Virus record (IMG/VR): IMGVR_UViG_3300021140_000018
Coordinates: 1-38,241 of that record
Direction: 5' to 3' (one strand)
From: a virus
DNA: 38,241 nt
Position 1 is the first letter of the stretch. The number at the start of each line of letters is the position of its first letter. The position numbers were made by a program, and so were the translations under genes. Positions 28,494-37,638 of this stretch are shown piece after piece. Below the pieces are notes generated by a model. That model worked only from the letters and a program-made list of their open reading frames with translations, was not told where the DNA came from and searched no databases.

Positions 28494-29819
28494 TTGTCGT
28501 CATCACGTTCTAAAAACCTTGATATCTTTGTTGCCAAGCAGGTCAAAGAATCCGTATCAGAACCATCATCATCAAACGTCTACCTAACTTTTGGTAGGGC
28601 AGGTGCTTGGGCAAACGATGCTGCTCCACCACAAGCAAACACCTCGACCAAAAACAACAATGACATTTGGAAGAATATGATTGGTGCCAAGAGAATTACT
28701 GGCAACAATATTAGACATGCCATACCTCGTATTAACTGGGTATCTGGTGTTGTCTATGATGAATATGACGATCTAATTGATTCTCTAGAACTACACGATT
28801 CGAACTATAACTTTTATGTTATCACCTCAGAGCATAACGTATTCAAGTGCCTATCAAATAACAATGGCGCCGCTTCTACAGTTATGCCAAACATTCTAGT
28901 TACAACCACTCACTTCCAGACCGCCGATGGTTATATCTGGAAATACGTATATACCTTGAGTGCAGAAGAAAAGCTACGCTTCTTAACACAGTCATTCATT
29001 CCTGTTAGAACTATTACCGAGAATGATAACAGCCAGCAATGGTTGGTACAAGAGAACGCTATTGATGGTGCTATTCACGTTATCAAGGTAACAGACGGTG
29101 GTTCTAACTATTCAGCCAATGACGTTGCCGTTTCTATCACAGGTGATGGTCTATATGCTAATGCTTTTGCTGTTCTAAATACAGCTTCTAATACGGTGCA
29201 ATCAATTGTTGTCGATAATCTAGGTTATGGCTATACTTTTGCTAACGTAGCCATCTCATCATCTTACGGCAGCGGTGCTACCGCCAGAGCAATTATCAGT
29301 CCTCAGGGTGGACATTGTTCTGATCCATTAACCGAATTGGGTGGAAGCTATCTTATCACCAACATTCAAATCAGAGATACTGAAGGTGGTGTTCTAACCA
29401 CACATAACGACTATAGACAGATATCACTTATTGAAGATCCGCAACTATATGGTACAACAACCGTATCATCCGCACCAGCGGTATCACAGTTGACCGTTCT
29501 ATCACTCAATGGTACCTCTGTTGAGTATGTTGAGGATGAATGGGTATACCAGGGTTCTTCATTGCAATCATCATTCTTTACTGGATACGTGGTAGAATGG
29601 GATTCAGGTAATAACGTCATCAAGCTATCAAACACAAACGGAACACCAACTAAAGACTTGTTGATTGGTGCTAATACAACCGCAGCCCGCTTCGTTGCTG
29701 CTATTACCAATCCAACTCTTAAACCTCGTTCAGGAAATTTACTATATACAGATAACATGACTGCTATTGAACGAGCAGATGATCAAGCCGAAGATTACAA
29801 AATTGTTCTGAATTTCTAA
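28494..29819 (+). CDS. 8: baseplate wedge protein gp8
   Basis: 441 residues (T4 334). Family core: V24-Y-L-T-F-G-R-A-G-A-W, A-P-P-Q-A-N, N-D-I-W-K-N-M-I-G-A-K-R-I, N-W-V-S-G-V-V-Y-D-E-Y-D, Y-N-F-Y-V-I-T, and D-G-Y-I-W-K-Y-V-Y-T-L-S. A TTG start at 28494 is inferred: AGAAGGA at 28480-28486 is well spaced, and the next Met (residue 62) would remove conserved sequence. Residues about 195-270 hold the G-x-x-Y / G-x-G-A-x-A module shared with gp6 and gp7, which accounts for most of the extra length over T4. Confidence 0.88.
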   Translation: MSSSRSKNLDIFVAKQVKESVSEPSSSNVYLTFGRAGAWANDAAPPQANTSTKNNNDIWKNMIGAKRITGNNIRHAIPRINWVSGVVYDEYDDLIDSLELHDSNYNFYVITSEHNVFKCLSNNNGAASTVMPNILVTTTHFQTADGYIWKYVYTLSAEEKLRFLTQSFIPVRTITENDNSQQWLVQENAIDGAIHVIKVTDGGSNYSANDVAVSITGDGLYANAFAVLNTASNTVQSIVVDNLGYGYTFANVAISSSYGSGATARAIISPQGGHCSDPLTELGGSYLITNIQIRDTEGGVLTTHNDYRQISLIEDPQLYGTTTVSSAPAVSQLTVLSLNGTSVEYVEDEWVYQGSSLQSSFFTGYVVEWDSGNNVIKLSNTNGTPTKDLLIGANTTAARFVAAITNPTLKPRSGNLLYTDNMTAIERADDQAEDYKIVLNF

Positions 29820-29834
29820 AGGGAAAACATAAAA

Positions 29835-32800
29835 ATGACTTATAATAAGGCCAACAATTCGTTGACAACTGACTTCAATGTTACACCTTACTATGACGAC
29901 TATACAATTGACAGTAACTATTATAGAATCTTATTCAAGCCAGGCTATGCGGTTCAGGCTCGTGAACTAACACAAATTCAGTCTACCCTTCAGGAACAGA
30001 TCAATCGTTTCGGCAAGCACGTATTTAAAGAAGGTTCTATTGTCATCCCAGGTGGGTTTACCCTTGAGACACATGGTGGTGCAAATACAGGTTCAGGCAT
30101 TCGTTACGTTAAGGTTAAAGACTTTGACGCATCTAACACCAGCGTTACCATCAGTGACTTTAGTGGTGTTGATGTTATCGGCGCTACATCAAACATTACC
30201 GCTGCGGTTGTTGATGTTCTATCTGGTTCACAGTCAAGTTCAAACACCAAGACACTATACGTTAAGTATAAGACCACATCAAGTTCAAATAACATTCAGA
30301 AAATCTTTACCTCTGGTGAAACACTATCCGCTAATGTTAATGGTGTAACTAAGACACTAGTTGTCCTTGACACTGGTGCTACAGGCTTTGGTTCAAGATT
30401 TAAGATTGATGAAGGTGTTTTCTTCGCTAAGAACCACTTCATTTCATTCCCAACCCAGTCAGTTATTCTTGATAGATATAATCCAAATCCGTCTTGTAAG
30501 GTTGGTTTCTTTGTTTCGGAAGATATCATTAACGCCTCACAGGACACCTCACTACTTGATCCTGCTCTAGAGGCATCTAACTATGCCGCACCTGGTGCTG
30601 ATCGTCTAAAGCTAACACCAACTCTAACTGTTAGAACATATGATGATCCAATCGGTGCTCCTGACTTCGTAGAATTGTTTAGCATTGAGAATGGTGTTGT
30701 TAAGTCATACTTTGAACGTTCACAGTATAACATCATTCAAGATGAAATGGCCAAGCGTCTATATGACCAGTCTGGTGACTATGTTGTCCGTGGTCTAGAT
30801 GTTCAGCTTAGAGAGCATGATGATACAGGTTCTAACTTTGGTCGTTATGCCAATGGTAATAACAGTCTACTATTCGTCGGCGTATCTGCTGGTCTTGGTT
30901 ATGTTCAAGGTTATGAAATCAACAATCTTGATACCGCAGAACTACAGATCGAAAAAGGTCTTGCTACTTCCGAATATAGAGAACAGATTGCTTCCGCTAC
31001 ACTAGGTTCATATGTCACAGTCAATGACTTTGTTGGCTCATGGACACTAGACAAGGGTGCACCTATCAAGCTATATGATACAGTTCAGGATCGTATTGCT
31101 AACAATCTATGGTCAGGTGCCACCACACCAACCGGTAAGGTTATCGGTACTGCTAACGTAGCATCTATCGAATACTCAACTGGTATTCCTGGTTATAGCG
31201 GACAATACAATCTATTCCTAATGGACATTAATATGTTGGGAAGCAATAGCTTCTCCAATGTAAGAAGCGTTTACTATGACAGTCCCGCCGCTGATGGTTA
31301 TGCAGACGTTGTATTGGAATCTGGTAGCGCCGTTCTAACTGATGTCAACAATTCTCAGATGCTTTACTATGTTGGTGACGAATATGTTAAGAGTGTTAGA
31401 GACATTGATGACTCCGCTGTTAATGCAACCACATTCTATTTCAACAAGACTGCTACCATTTCTCCAATTGCAGCTAATGGTACATTCACTTATTCTGATG
31501 GTAGCACATACGAAACTCTTCCATACGGAACAGGTTCACTATCATCAACTCAGAAAACGGAACTATTACTAACACTAGACACCGCTGCCAATATCACCAT
31601 GTCAGGTACTGTTAATGGTACTGCTGGTACATCCGCACTAAACGGTGTTGGTACAGCATTTACCAGATTGAATGTTGGTGACAAGCTAGAGTTTGCTGGT
31701 AATACCAGAACTTATTACATTTCATCTATCACTAACGACACATCATTGTCAGTTGTTGGTGGTCTACCAACAGGTCTTTCAGGTAACACTTACTTTAAGG
31801 CATACAAGGTTGGTGATATCGTTGATATGACCGGCAAGGGTTCAGCCGCTGGTGCAACCAGAACTGTCACAGCAACCTCTGGTGTTTCTGGCGCTCTAAC
31901 ATTTGACCTTAAAGAAGTATTCCCATCTACACTAAACGCTACTCTTACATATAAGATGGCTAGAACATCTGCTAAGGAACTTGAGAAGCAGAAGAAAGCT
32001 GGTCGTTACGTAAGAATTAACTGTAACACCGCAGGCACCACTGGTCCATACGATCTTGGTTTCTCTGATGTCTATCAAGTTAAGAGCATTAGACTTGGTT
32101 CTGGTTCTTATCCAGCATCTAACACCGCTGGCACAGACGTTACATCTCTATTCAAGGTTGATAACGGTCAGCGTGATAGCTACTATGATCATGGTACTAT
32201 TACACCAACTGGTATTGGTCTAACATCATCCGATAGACTATTGGTCGAACTTGATTACTTTGAACCAAACTTTACATCTCGTGCTGGTTACTTCTCAATT
32301 GACTCATATCCAATTGAAGATGATGATGCACTATTCAATTCTGCCACAAATATCAGAACTGAAAATGTTCCAGTCTATAAGTCACCAGTTAGCGGTAAAG
32401 AGTTTAATCTCCGTAACTATCTCGACTTTAGACCAGTTAAGACAAATTCAGCAACAGATACCACAACACCAGCTTCTGGTACTGAAAACCCAACCAAGTC
32501 TTATGCATATCAGAACTCAACAAATGGTTTGAGAATACCAGCATCTTCAAGCCAGATTACTTATGACTATACAACCTATCTCGGTCGTAAGGACTTGCTC
32601 GTAGTTGATAAGGACAAAAACTGGCAAGTAATCACTGGTATTCCAAGTAACTTCCCACTTACACCAGATAGCATACCTGGTACAATGACAATTGCGGTTC
32701 TTAATATTGTTCCGTATCCATCATTGTCACCCGCTTATGCAGCATCAATCAATCGCTCCGATCTAGCAACATCAACCAAGAAGATGTCAAACGCCAGATT

Positions 32801-35800
32801 TACCATGCGTGACATTGGTACACTTAAGCAGCGTATTGTCAATCTTGAATACTATACATCATTGTCAATCTTGGAGAAGGCAGCTAATGACCTGCTAATT
32901 CTTGATGATAATGGTCTTGACAGATTTAAGAATGGTATCTTTACAGATTCCTTCCGTGATCAGTCACTAGCAGCCACATATAATAATGATCATCATATCT
33001 GTGTGGATCCAGAAGAAAAGGTTCTTCGACCACTATACACCATGAGTTCATTCGGCTATGATTATGTCAGTGGCACAAACACCGTCAAGAATGATGACCT
33101 TGTTACACTAACATATTCCGAAGAACTTCTATGGAATCAGTCATGGGTAACCTCTGATCGTAACGTCGAACGCCGTGACTGGCTATTCGTTGGTCAGGTT
33201 AGATTGTTCCCAGAGCAGGACGTTTGGGTTGACGTTACAACCGCACCAGACGAGCAAATCAATCTCGGCACCTGGACACAGACAAACGTTCTAACTAACC
33301 AATCCGTTCTAACCAGCACCGAATGGAATGCTTGGAACAAGTATGTTGTTGGTTACCGTGTTTACACAGGTAACGGTTCAAATAGAAGCGCCTATAACTA
33401 CGGCAATCTCTATAGAACATACGACGAAGCCAGAGACGTTGCTAACTCTCTAAACCCACCAGGTAATGGTCGTGGTGTTTCTATTGAAACCATCTATAAC
33501 AATGTCCGTACCGGTACAGAACACTGGATGTCTGACCAGACACAAAGTGCCGAAAGCGGATATAAGATCATCAATACAGAGGTGGTTCCTTACATTCGTC
33601 CACAGGTTATTACTGTAGCATGTACCTCAATGAAGCCATTCACCAAGGTTTGGTCATTCTTTGACAATGAGCCAATGTCAGCTTATTCAAGACCAATCAC
33701 CTCAGATCAGTATACCGCTATTACTGATGGTGTTGAGAATACACTACCAGAAGGTCCATGGTCTGCCGAAGGTTCTGATCTTGTTACTGACGAAAATGGC
33801 ACTCTATACTTCCAGTTGCGTCTACCACCAGAGAAGAAATTCCGCACAGGTAGTCGTGCTTTGGTTATTGCAGATACATTCGTACCAGTCAATGAAGCAT
33901 CGGTTTCACCGCTTGGTGCATCTGACGATCTATCAACTGGTGGTCGTTCATTCTTCTTTGCTTCTGGCACCGCAGTAACAAAACAGAAAACAATCTATTC
34001 ATCAAGACATATCGATTACTACGATAAGGAAATTGAAGAAACATATAGCAGCAACGCATTCCAAGATATTGCCGCTCCACCACCACCTCCACCAAGAGGT
34101 AAGCATTGTTCCGCTTACTCATTCTTGTCACTGGCACCCGATGGTGAAGAAGGCATGTTCCTGACCTCTGTTGATGTTTTCGTTTCTCGTATCAGAGACA
34201 AGGGTATTTGGTTTGAAATCCGTGAAATGACCGCTGGTGGTACAATCACCCGCAACCAGGTACCATTCTCAGAGGTTTGGTACGAAGATGTTACACAGAT
34301 TCCAATCTCTACAGATGGTAAGACTAATCCTCTAAACGTTAAGTTTAAGGCACCAATCTTCTTGTATCACAATACAATGTATGCCTTTATCATTCACCCT
34401 GTCGATGGTAACCCAGATACATATTTCTGGACTGCCAAGTTGGGTCAGACCGATCTTAATGGCAAGGGTCAGTTTAACAACCGTCGTAATACTGGTACAT
34501 TCTTCCAGACTAACAATAACATCAACTGGGATATCATTGCCGACGTTGATCTAACTTGTAAGTTCTATAGAGCAAACTTTGCTGTTAATACAGAAGGTGA
34601 AGCTATTCTTGGTAACAAGCCTGTTGAAAATCTGCTACTATCAAGCAGAACAAAGAGCCTCAAGCCAAGACAGGGTGATGTATTCACCACTGGCGCTAAA
34701 CTTGTTCTATCATCAAACGGAACAATTCAGACTACAGATATTCTAAAGGGTGTAACATCTCTTGCGAACTCTTCCGTATCTGCAATCAACGGCTCAACCT
34801 ATTCAATGTCTAACACTGGATACTCCGTTGGTGAAACAATTAACGTCTATGCTGCTAACAATGTCTATCGTGGCATTTCAGCTAACGTTACCTCTGTTTC
34901 ATATGGCCGTGGTGTTCTAAACTACTATGTTGATGGTCCAACCACAAATGCTGCTATCACTTACAGCATCGCACAGTTGACCAACTCTGACGGTAACTTT
35001 AGTGCCAATGACTATATCTTTAGCATCACCAACCCAGATTACAATGCCGTAATCGGTGAAGTTAAGAACTATAGATACTCTGCTATCTCATTTGAGCCAG
35101 GCACAATGTCATTCAAAGACACTGACCTAAAGTTCCAGATGCGTTCTTACTCAAACACCAGCGTAGAAGGTTCTTACGTTTCCGTTCAGCCATCAGAAAC
35201 ATACTACTATGATGCCGAACAGGCTCTACATTCTAAGAGCAATGAAACAGCCGTCCTTGGTGGTGCTAGATCAAATCAAGTTAGAGCAACATTCCTATCT
35301 GGCAAGACTGGTGTTTCACCTGTCCTAGATATGGGTAGAACACACACAATCTATCTTGATAACGTCATTACTGCCAACTCTGGTGGTGAAACAGCCGCTT
35401 CTGGTGGTGAACTAATTAATAGATACATCTCCAGAACTGTTACACTTGCGGAAGGTCAGGACGCAGAAGATATCCAGGTAGTTCTAACTGCATATCGTCC
35501 ACCAAACACAGATGTTAAGGTTTGGATCAAGATCCTACATCGTGAAGATTCCACACTATTTGAAAATGCACCATGGATCGAACTATCAAGAACCTCAGGC
35601 GATGTCTATTCATCACTTGCTTTCAGAAATGACTTCAAGGAATATACATACGGCTTTGCTACTGCTAACTTGACAGGCACCAATGGTGAGGTTGAATACA
35701 CTAACTCTGCTGGCGTTAAGTTCACAGGTTATAAGTATTTCGCTGTCAAGATTGGTATTGTCAATACACAGAACAACACAGCGGTTTATCCTCGTGTTGG

Positions 35801-35831
35801 TGACTTGAGAGCAATTGCACTACAGATATAA
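29835..35831 (+). CDS. very large baseplate/tail-fibre-type structural protein (DUF4815-like)
   Basis: 1998 residues, the largest gene here. Its N-terminus (D13-F-N-V-T-P-Y-Y-D-D-Y, Y-R-I-L-F-K-P-G-Y-A-V-Q-A-R-E-L-T-Q-I-Q-S) is the pattern of the DUF4815 family of large virion proteins in T4-like phages, encoded where T4 has gp9/gp10. It is rich in Ser, Thr and Asn with many short beta-strands; there is a run of six prolines around residue 1417 that may be a hinge, and a distinct C-terminal part from about 1700. Probably connects the baseplate to fibres. Start ATG 29835 with AGGGAAA upstream; gap to gp8 is 15 bases. Internal domain limits are not clear to me. Confidence 0.78.
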   Translation: MTYNKANNSLTTDFNVTPYYDDYTIDSNYYRILFKPGYAVQARELTQIQSTLQEQINRFGKHVFKEGSIVIPGGFTLETHGGANTGSGIRYVKVKDFDASNTSVTISDFSGVDVIGATSNITAAVVDVLSGSQSSSNTKTLYVKYKTTSSSNNIQKIFTSGETLSANVNGVTKTLVVLDTGATGFGSRFKIDEGVFFAKNHFISFPTQSVILDRYNPNPSCKVGFFVSEDIINASQDTSLLDPALEASNYAAPGADRLKLTPTLTVRTYDDPIGAPDFVELFSIENGVVKSYFERSQYNIIQDEMAKRLYDQSGDYVVRGLDVQLREHDDTGSNFGRYANGNNSLLFVGVSAGLGYVQGYEINNLDTAELQIEKGLATSEYREQIASATLGSYVTVNDFVGSWTLDKGAPIKLYDTVQDRIANNLWSGATTPTGKVIGTANVASIEYSTGIPGYSGQYNLFLMDINMLGSNSFSNVRSVYYDSPAADGYADVVLESGSAVLTDVNNSQMLYYVGDEYVKSVRDIDDSAVNATTFYFNKTATISPIAANGTFTYSDGSTYETLPYGTGSLSSTQKTELLLTLDTAANITMSGTVNGTAGTSALNGVGTAFTRLNVGDKLEFAGNTRTYYISSITNDTSLSVVGGLPTGLSGNTYFKAYKVGDIVDMTGKGSAAGATRTVTATSGVSGALTFDLKEVFPSTLNATLTYKMARTSAKELEKQKKAGRYVRINCNTAGTTGPYDLGFSDVYQVKSIRLGSGSYPASNTAGTDVTSLFKVDNGQRDSYYDHGTITPTGIGLTSSDRLLVELDYFEPNFTSRAGYFSIDSYPIEDDDALFNSATNIRTENVPVYKSPVSGKEFNLRNYLDFRPVKTNSATDTTTPASGTENPTKSYAYQNSTNGLRIPASSSQITYDYTTYLGRKDLLVVDKDKNWQVITGIPSNFPLTPDSIPGTMTIAVLNIVPYPSLSPAYAASINRSDLATSTKKMSNARFTMRDIGTLKQRIVNLEYYTSLSILEKAANDLLILDDNGLDRFKNGIFTDSFRDQSLAATYNNDHHICVDPEEKVLRPLYTMSSFGYDYVSGTNTVKNDDLVTLTYSEELLWNQSWVTSDRNVERRDWLFVGQVRLFPEQDVWVDVTTAPDEQINLGTWTQTNVLTNQSVLTSTEWNAWNKYVVGYRVYTGNGSNRSAYNYGNLYRTYDEARDVANSLNPPGNGRGVSIETIYNNVRTGTEHWMSDQTQSAESGYKIINTEVVPYIRPQVITVACTSMKPFTKVWSFFDNEPMSAYSRPITSDQYTAITDGVENTLPEGPWSAEGSDLVTDENGTLYFQLRLPPEKKFRTGSRALVIADTFVPVNEASVSPLGASDDLSTGGRSFFFASGTAVTKQKTIYSSRHIDYYDKEIEETYSSNAFQDIAAPPPPPPRGKHCSAYSFLSLAPDGEEGMFLTSVDVFVSRIRDKGIWFEIREMTAGGTITRNQVPFSEVWYEDVTQIPISTDGKTNPLNVKFKAPIFLYHNTMYAFIIHPVDGNPDTYFWTAKLGQTDLNGKGQFNNRRNTGTFFQTNNNINWDIIADVDLTCKFYRANFAVNTEGEAILGNKPVENLLLSSRTKSLKPRQGDVFTTGAKLVLSSNGTIQTTDILKGVTSLANSSVSAINGSTYSMSNTGYSVGETINVYAANNVYRGISANVTSVSYGRGVLNYYVDGPTTNAAITYSIAQLTNSDGNFSANDYIFSITNPDYNAVIGEVKNYRYSAISFEPGTMSFKDTDLKFQMRSYSNTSVEGSYVSVQPSETYYYDAEQALHSKSNETAVLGGARSNQVRATFLSGKTGVSPVLDMGRTHTIYLDNVITANSGGETAASGGELINRYISRTVTLAEGQDAEDIQVVLTAYRPPNTDVKVWIKILHREDSTLFENAPWIELSRTSGDVYSSLAFRNDFKEYTYGFATANLTGTNGEVEYTNSAGVKFTGYKYFAVKIGIVNTQNNTAVYPRVGDLRAIALQI

Positions 35832-35839
35832 GGTGAATA

Positions 35840-36631
35840 ATGGAAATTGAATTTGATCTACAAAATGACTTTAGTGAAGTAGAAGAATATGACTTTGGAA
35901 ACGGACCAGTACCAGCACACCGCCACCCTCGTGGTGGTGGCTGGGTGGCCAACACAGCTTCGGTTGATGATACTTGCTATGTCGGTCCATATGCCAGAGT
36001 TTTTGAAAATGCTCAAGTAAGCGGTAGTTCTATCATCAATGATGGTGCTTCCGTATTCGGTAATGCTACAGTATGCCTTGGTTCAAGAGTTTATGGTGAT
36101 GCCATGGTATATGATAGTGCCTCGATTAGAGACAATGCCAGAGTAAGTGGTTTCAGTAAAGTATATGGTAATGCCAGGGTCATGAACAATGCCCAGATAT
36201 ATGAGAACGCTGAAATCTATGACAATGCCATTGTATGTAACAATGCTGAAATCTATGATAACTGTAAAGTTTATGGTAATGCTTACATCTATGAGTGTAT
36301 TAGATTGTATGGTCACACGGTAGTCACCAGAAAGCCATTACTTGGTCTTGGTTTTGATTACCCAGTAACCGTTACCGATCATCATGTTCTATTAGGTTGC
36401 ACGGTGGCTCCACCATCAATACTAAAGAAACTCGGTAGAAGAATTATAACCTTGATAGGCTATGATAGAGAAACTGCCGAGTTATGGTTGGATATCGTTT
36501 CTAAACTCATCGAGGTACACGGATGTACCGATATTGAGGAAGAACTTACACCAGAGAACGAACGTAACGTTATACTAAATCTCATAACAGAAAGAAATGC
36601 AGGAAGTGACAGAGATTCGAGAACCAGATAA
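35840..36631 (+). CDS. left-handed beta-helix (hexapeptide-type repeat) protein
   Basis: 263 residues. After H30-P-R-G-G-G-W-V-A-N-T-A-S-V, residues 42-155 are near-continuous six-residue turns such as V-Y-G-N-A-R, I-Y-E-N-A-E, I-Y-D-N-A-I, V-C-N-N-A-E, giving a left-handed beta-helix like the YdcK type; no catalytic His typical of acyltransferases stands out. Residues 165-263 form a different, partly helical domain (G-Y-D-R-E-T-A-E-L-W...) ending in a charged tail. Likely a fibre-associated or chaperone-type protein by location, which is inference. AAGGTGA ribosome site. Overlaps the next gene by 35 bases. Confidence 0.72.
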   Translation: MEIEFDLQNDFSEVEEYDFGNGPVPAHRHPRGGGWVANTASVDDTCYVGPYARVFENAQVSGSSIINDGASVFGNATVCLGSRVYGDAMVYDSASIRDNARVSGFSKVYGNARVMNNAQIYENAEIYDNAIVCNNAEIYDNCKVYGNAYIYECIRLYGHTVVTRKPLLGLGFDYPVTVTDHHVLLGCTVAPPSILKKLGRRIITLIGYDRETAELWLDIVSKLIEVHGCTDIEEELTPENERNVILNLITERNAGSDRDSRTR

Positions 36632-36824
36632 AAGAACCGACAGACCAGGAATCTATAGGACCGCTGAAGGATTTCTTATAAATAAAGATAACGATGCTCT
36701 AGCCGCTTATAAGAAACGAAAAAGAAAAGAGCAGGCGGTAGACAAGATACAAGAACAGATAAACGAGTTGAAAACTGATATCAACGAGATCAAAGATTTA
36801 CTTAAAGGATTAGCGAGAAGATAA
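36597..36824 (+). CDS. small coiled-coil phage protein
   Basis: 75 residues. A block G18-I-Y-R-T-A-E-G-F-L-I-N-K-D-N-D-A-L-A-A-Y is followed by a Lys/Arg segment and a regular coiled coil (I-Q-E-Q-I-N-E-L-K...I-K-D-L-L-K-G-L). I recognise this combination from small proteins near tail genes in T4-like phages; the function is not established. The gene starts inside the end of the beta-helix gene, ends one base before the fibre ATG, and so is part of this late operon. Confidence 0.68.
   Translation: MQEVTEIREPDKRTDRPGIYRTAEGFLINKDNDALAAYKKRKRKEQAVDKIQEQINELKTDINEIKDLLKGLARR
36677..36684 (+). promoter_or_regulatory. TATAAATA inside the coiled-coil gene (weak candidate)
   Basis: Perfect octamer match but within coding sequence (codons for F-L-I-N-K) and about 140 bases ahead of the fibre gene at 36826. 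It may be coincidental. Confidence 0.25.
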
Positions 36825-36825
36825 G

Positions 36826-37632
36826 ATGGCATTAGCAAACGTCGCACTCACAGATACATTTGATTATTGGAGAACAGTCACAAACTCAACCGTTGTTGCT
36901 CTAAACGACAAGTTGATTTTCTGTAATACATCAAATGCTAATACAGTATCTATTCCATCATTCGCTTCTAGATCAAGTAATCTTACTATCAACATTCTAA
37001 CATCTTCATCGGTCAATGATTCCGCTTCTGGAAACATTGCTTCCGCTCTAGTTGTTAATACAGTTCACGGACTTGCTATATCTTATGTGACTGCTGCTAA
37101 CAGCAATGCACAGATTTCGGTTGCTTCTGCTAACGCATGGTCAAATGCCGTAGGTCTGGCGTCAAATGGTTGGTCAAATACTGTATCACGTTCTGCTAAC
37201 TCATGGTCAAACACAGTTGGTGCGTCAGCTAATGCATGGTCAAATGCCGTAAATACATATTCAATTGCTACATATGCCACTAAGATTAGTCCAACATTCA
37301 CCGGCACCGTTACAATTGATGCTAACATTGCCAACCAAACACTAACCGACGGTTCGACAATTAACTGGGACGTTTCTCTTGGTTCAGTTGCCACGGTCAC
37401 ACTAGGCGGTTCTAGAACAATGGCAGCGCCGACCAATCTCAAAATTGGTACATATATACTCCATGTGGTACAAGATGGTTCAGGTGGCAGATCACTAACT
37501 TGGAACTCCGTATTCAAATGGCCTGCTGGTGTTGCACCAACTCTCACCTCCACAGCAAATCGCCGTGATTTGTTCTCATTCGTATGTGACGGCACAAATC
37601 TATACGGTTCATACCTACCAGATGTGAGGTAA
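36826..37632 (+). CDS. tail fibre protein with 11-residue repeats
   Basis: 268 residues. N-terminal T9-D-T-F-D-Y-W-R-T-V-T-N (residues 9-20) is a common attachment pattern in fibre proteins of T4-like phages. Residues 101-144 are four tandem 11-residue repeats (S-A-N-x-W-S-N-x-V-x-x), suggesting a trimeric helical shaft. Downstream S-P-T-F-T-G-T-V-T-I and a small C-terminal beta domain (G-R-S-L-T-W-N-S-V-F-K-W-P-A-G) resemble shaft and tip segments of other fibres. Likely a distal or side fibre. The next gene starts six bases later. Confidence 0.75.
   Translation: MALANVALTDTFDYWRTVTNSTVVALNDKLIFCNTSNANTVSIPSFASRSSNLTINILTSSSVNDSASGNIASALVVNTVHGLAISYVTAANSNAQISVASANAWSNAVGLASNGWSNTVSRSANSWSNTVGASANAWSNAVNTYSIATYATKISPTFTGTVTIDANIANQTLTDGSTINWDVSLGSVATVTLGGSRTMAAPTNLKIGTYILHVVQDGSGGRSLTWNSVFKWPAGVAPTLTSTANRRDLFSFVCDGTNLYGSYLPDVR
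37126..37257 (+). repeat. four-copy 33-bp tandem repeat in fibre gene
   Basis: Codes for residues 101-144 of the fibre protein. The copies share TGGTCAAAT/AC cores every 33 bases. Such arrays vary in copy number by slippage and can alter shaft length. Confidence 0.85.
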
Positions 37633-37638
37633 TAATAT

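Noticed and set aside
33707-33970. Minus-strand open frames inside the giant structural gene
   Set aside because: Shadows of a long, well-conserved plus-strand gene; Pro/Ser/Arg-rich composition follows from reverse complement of its codons.
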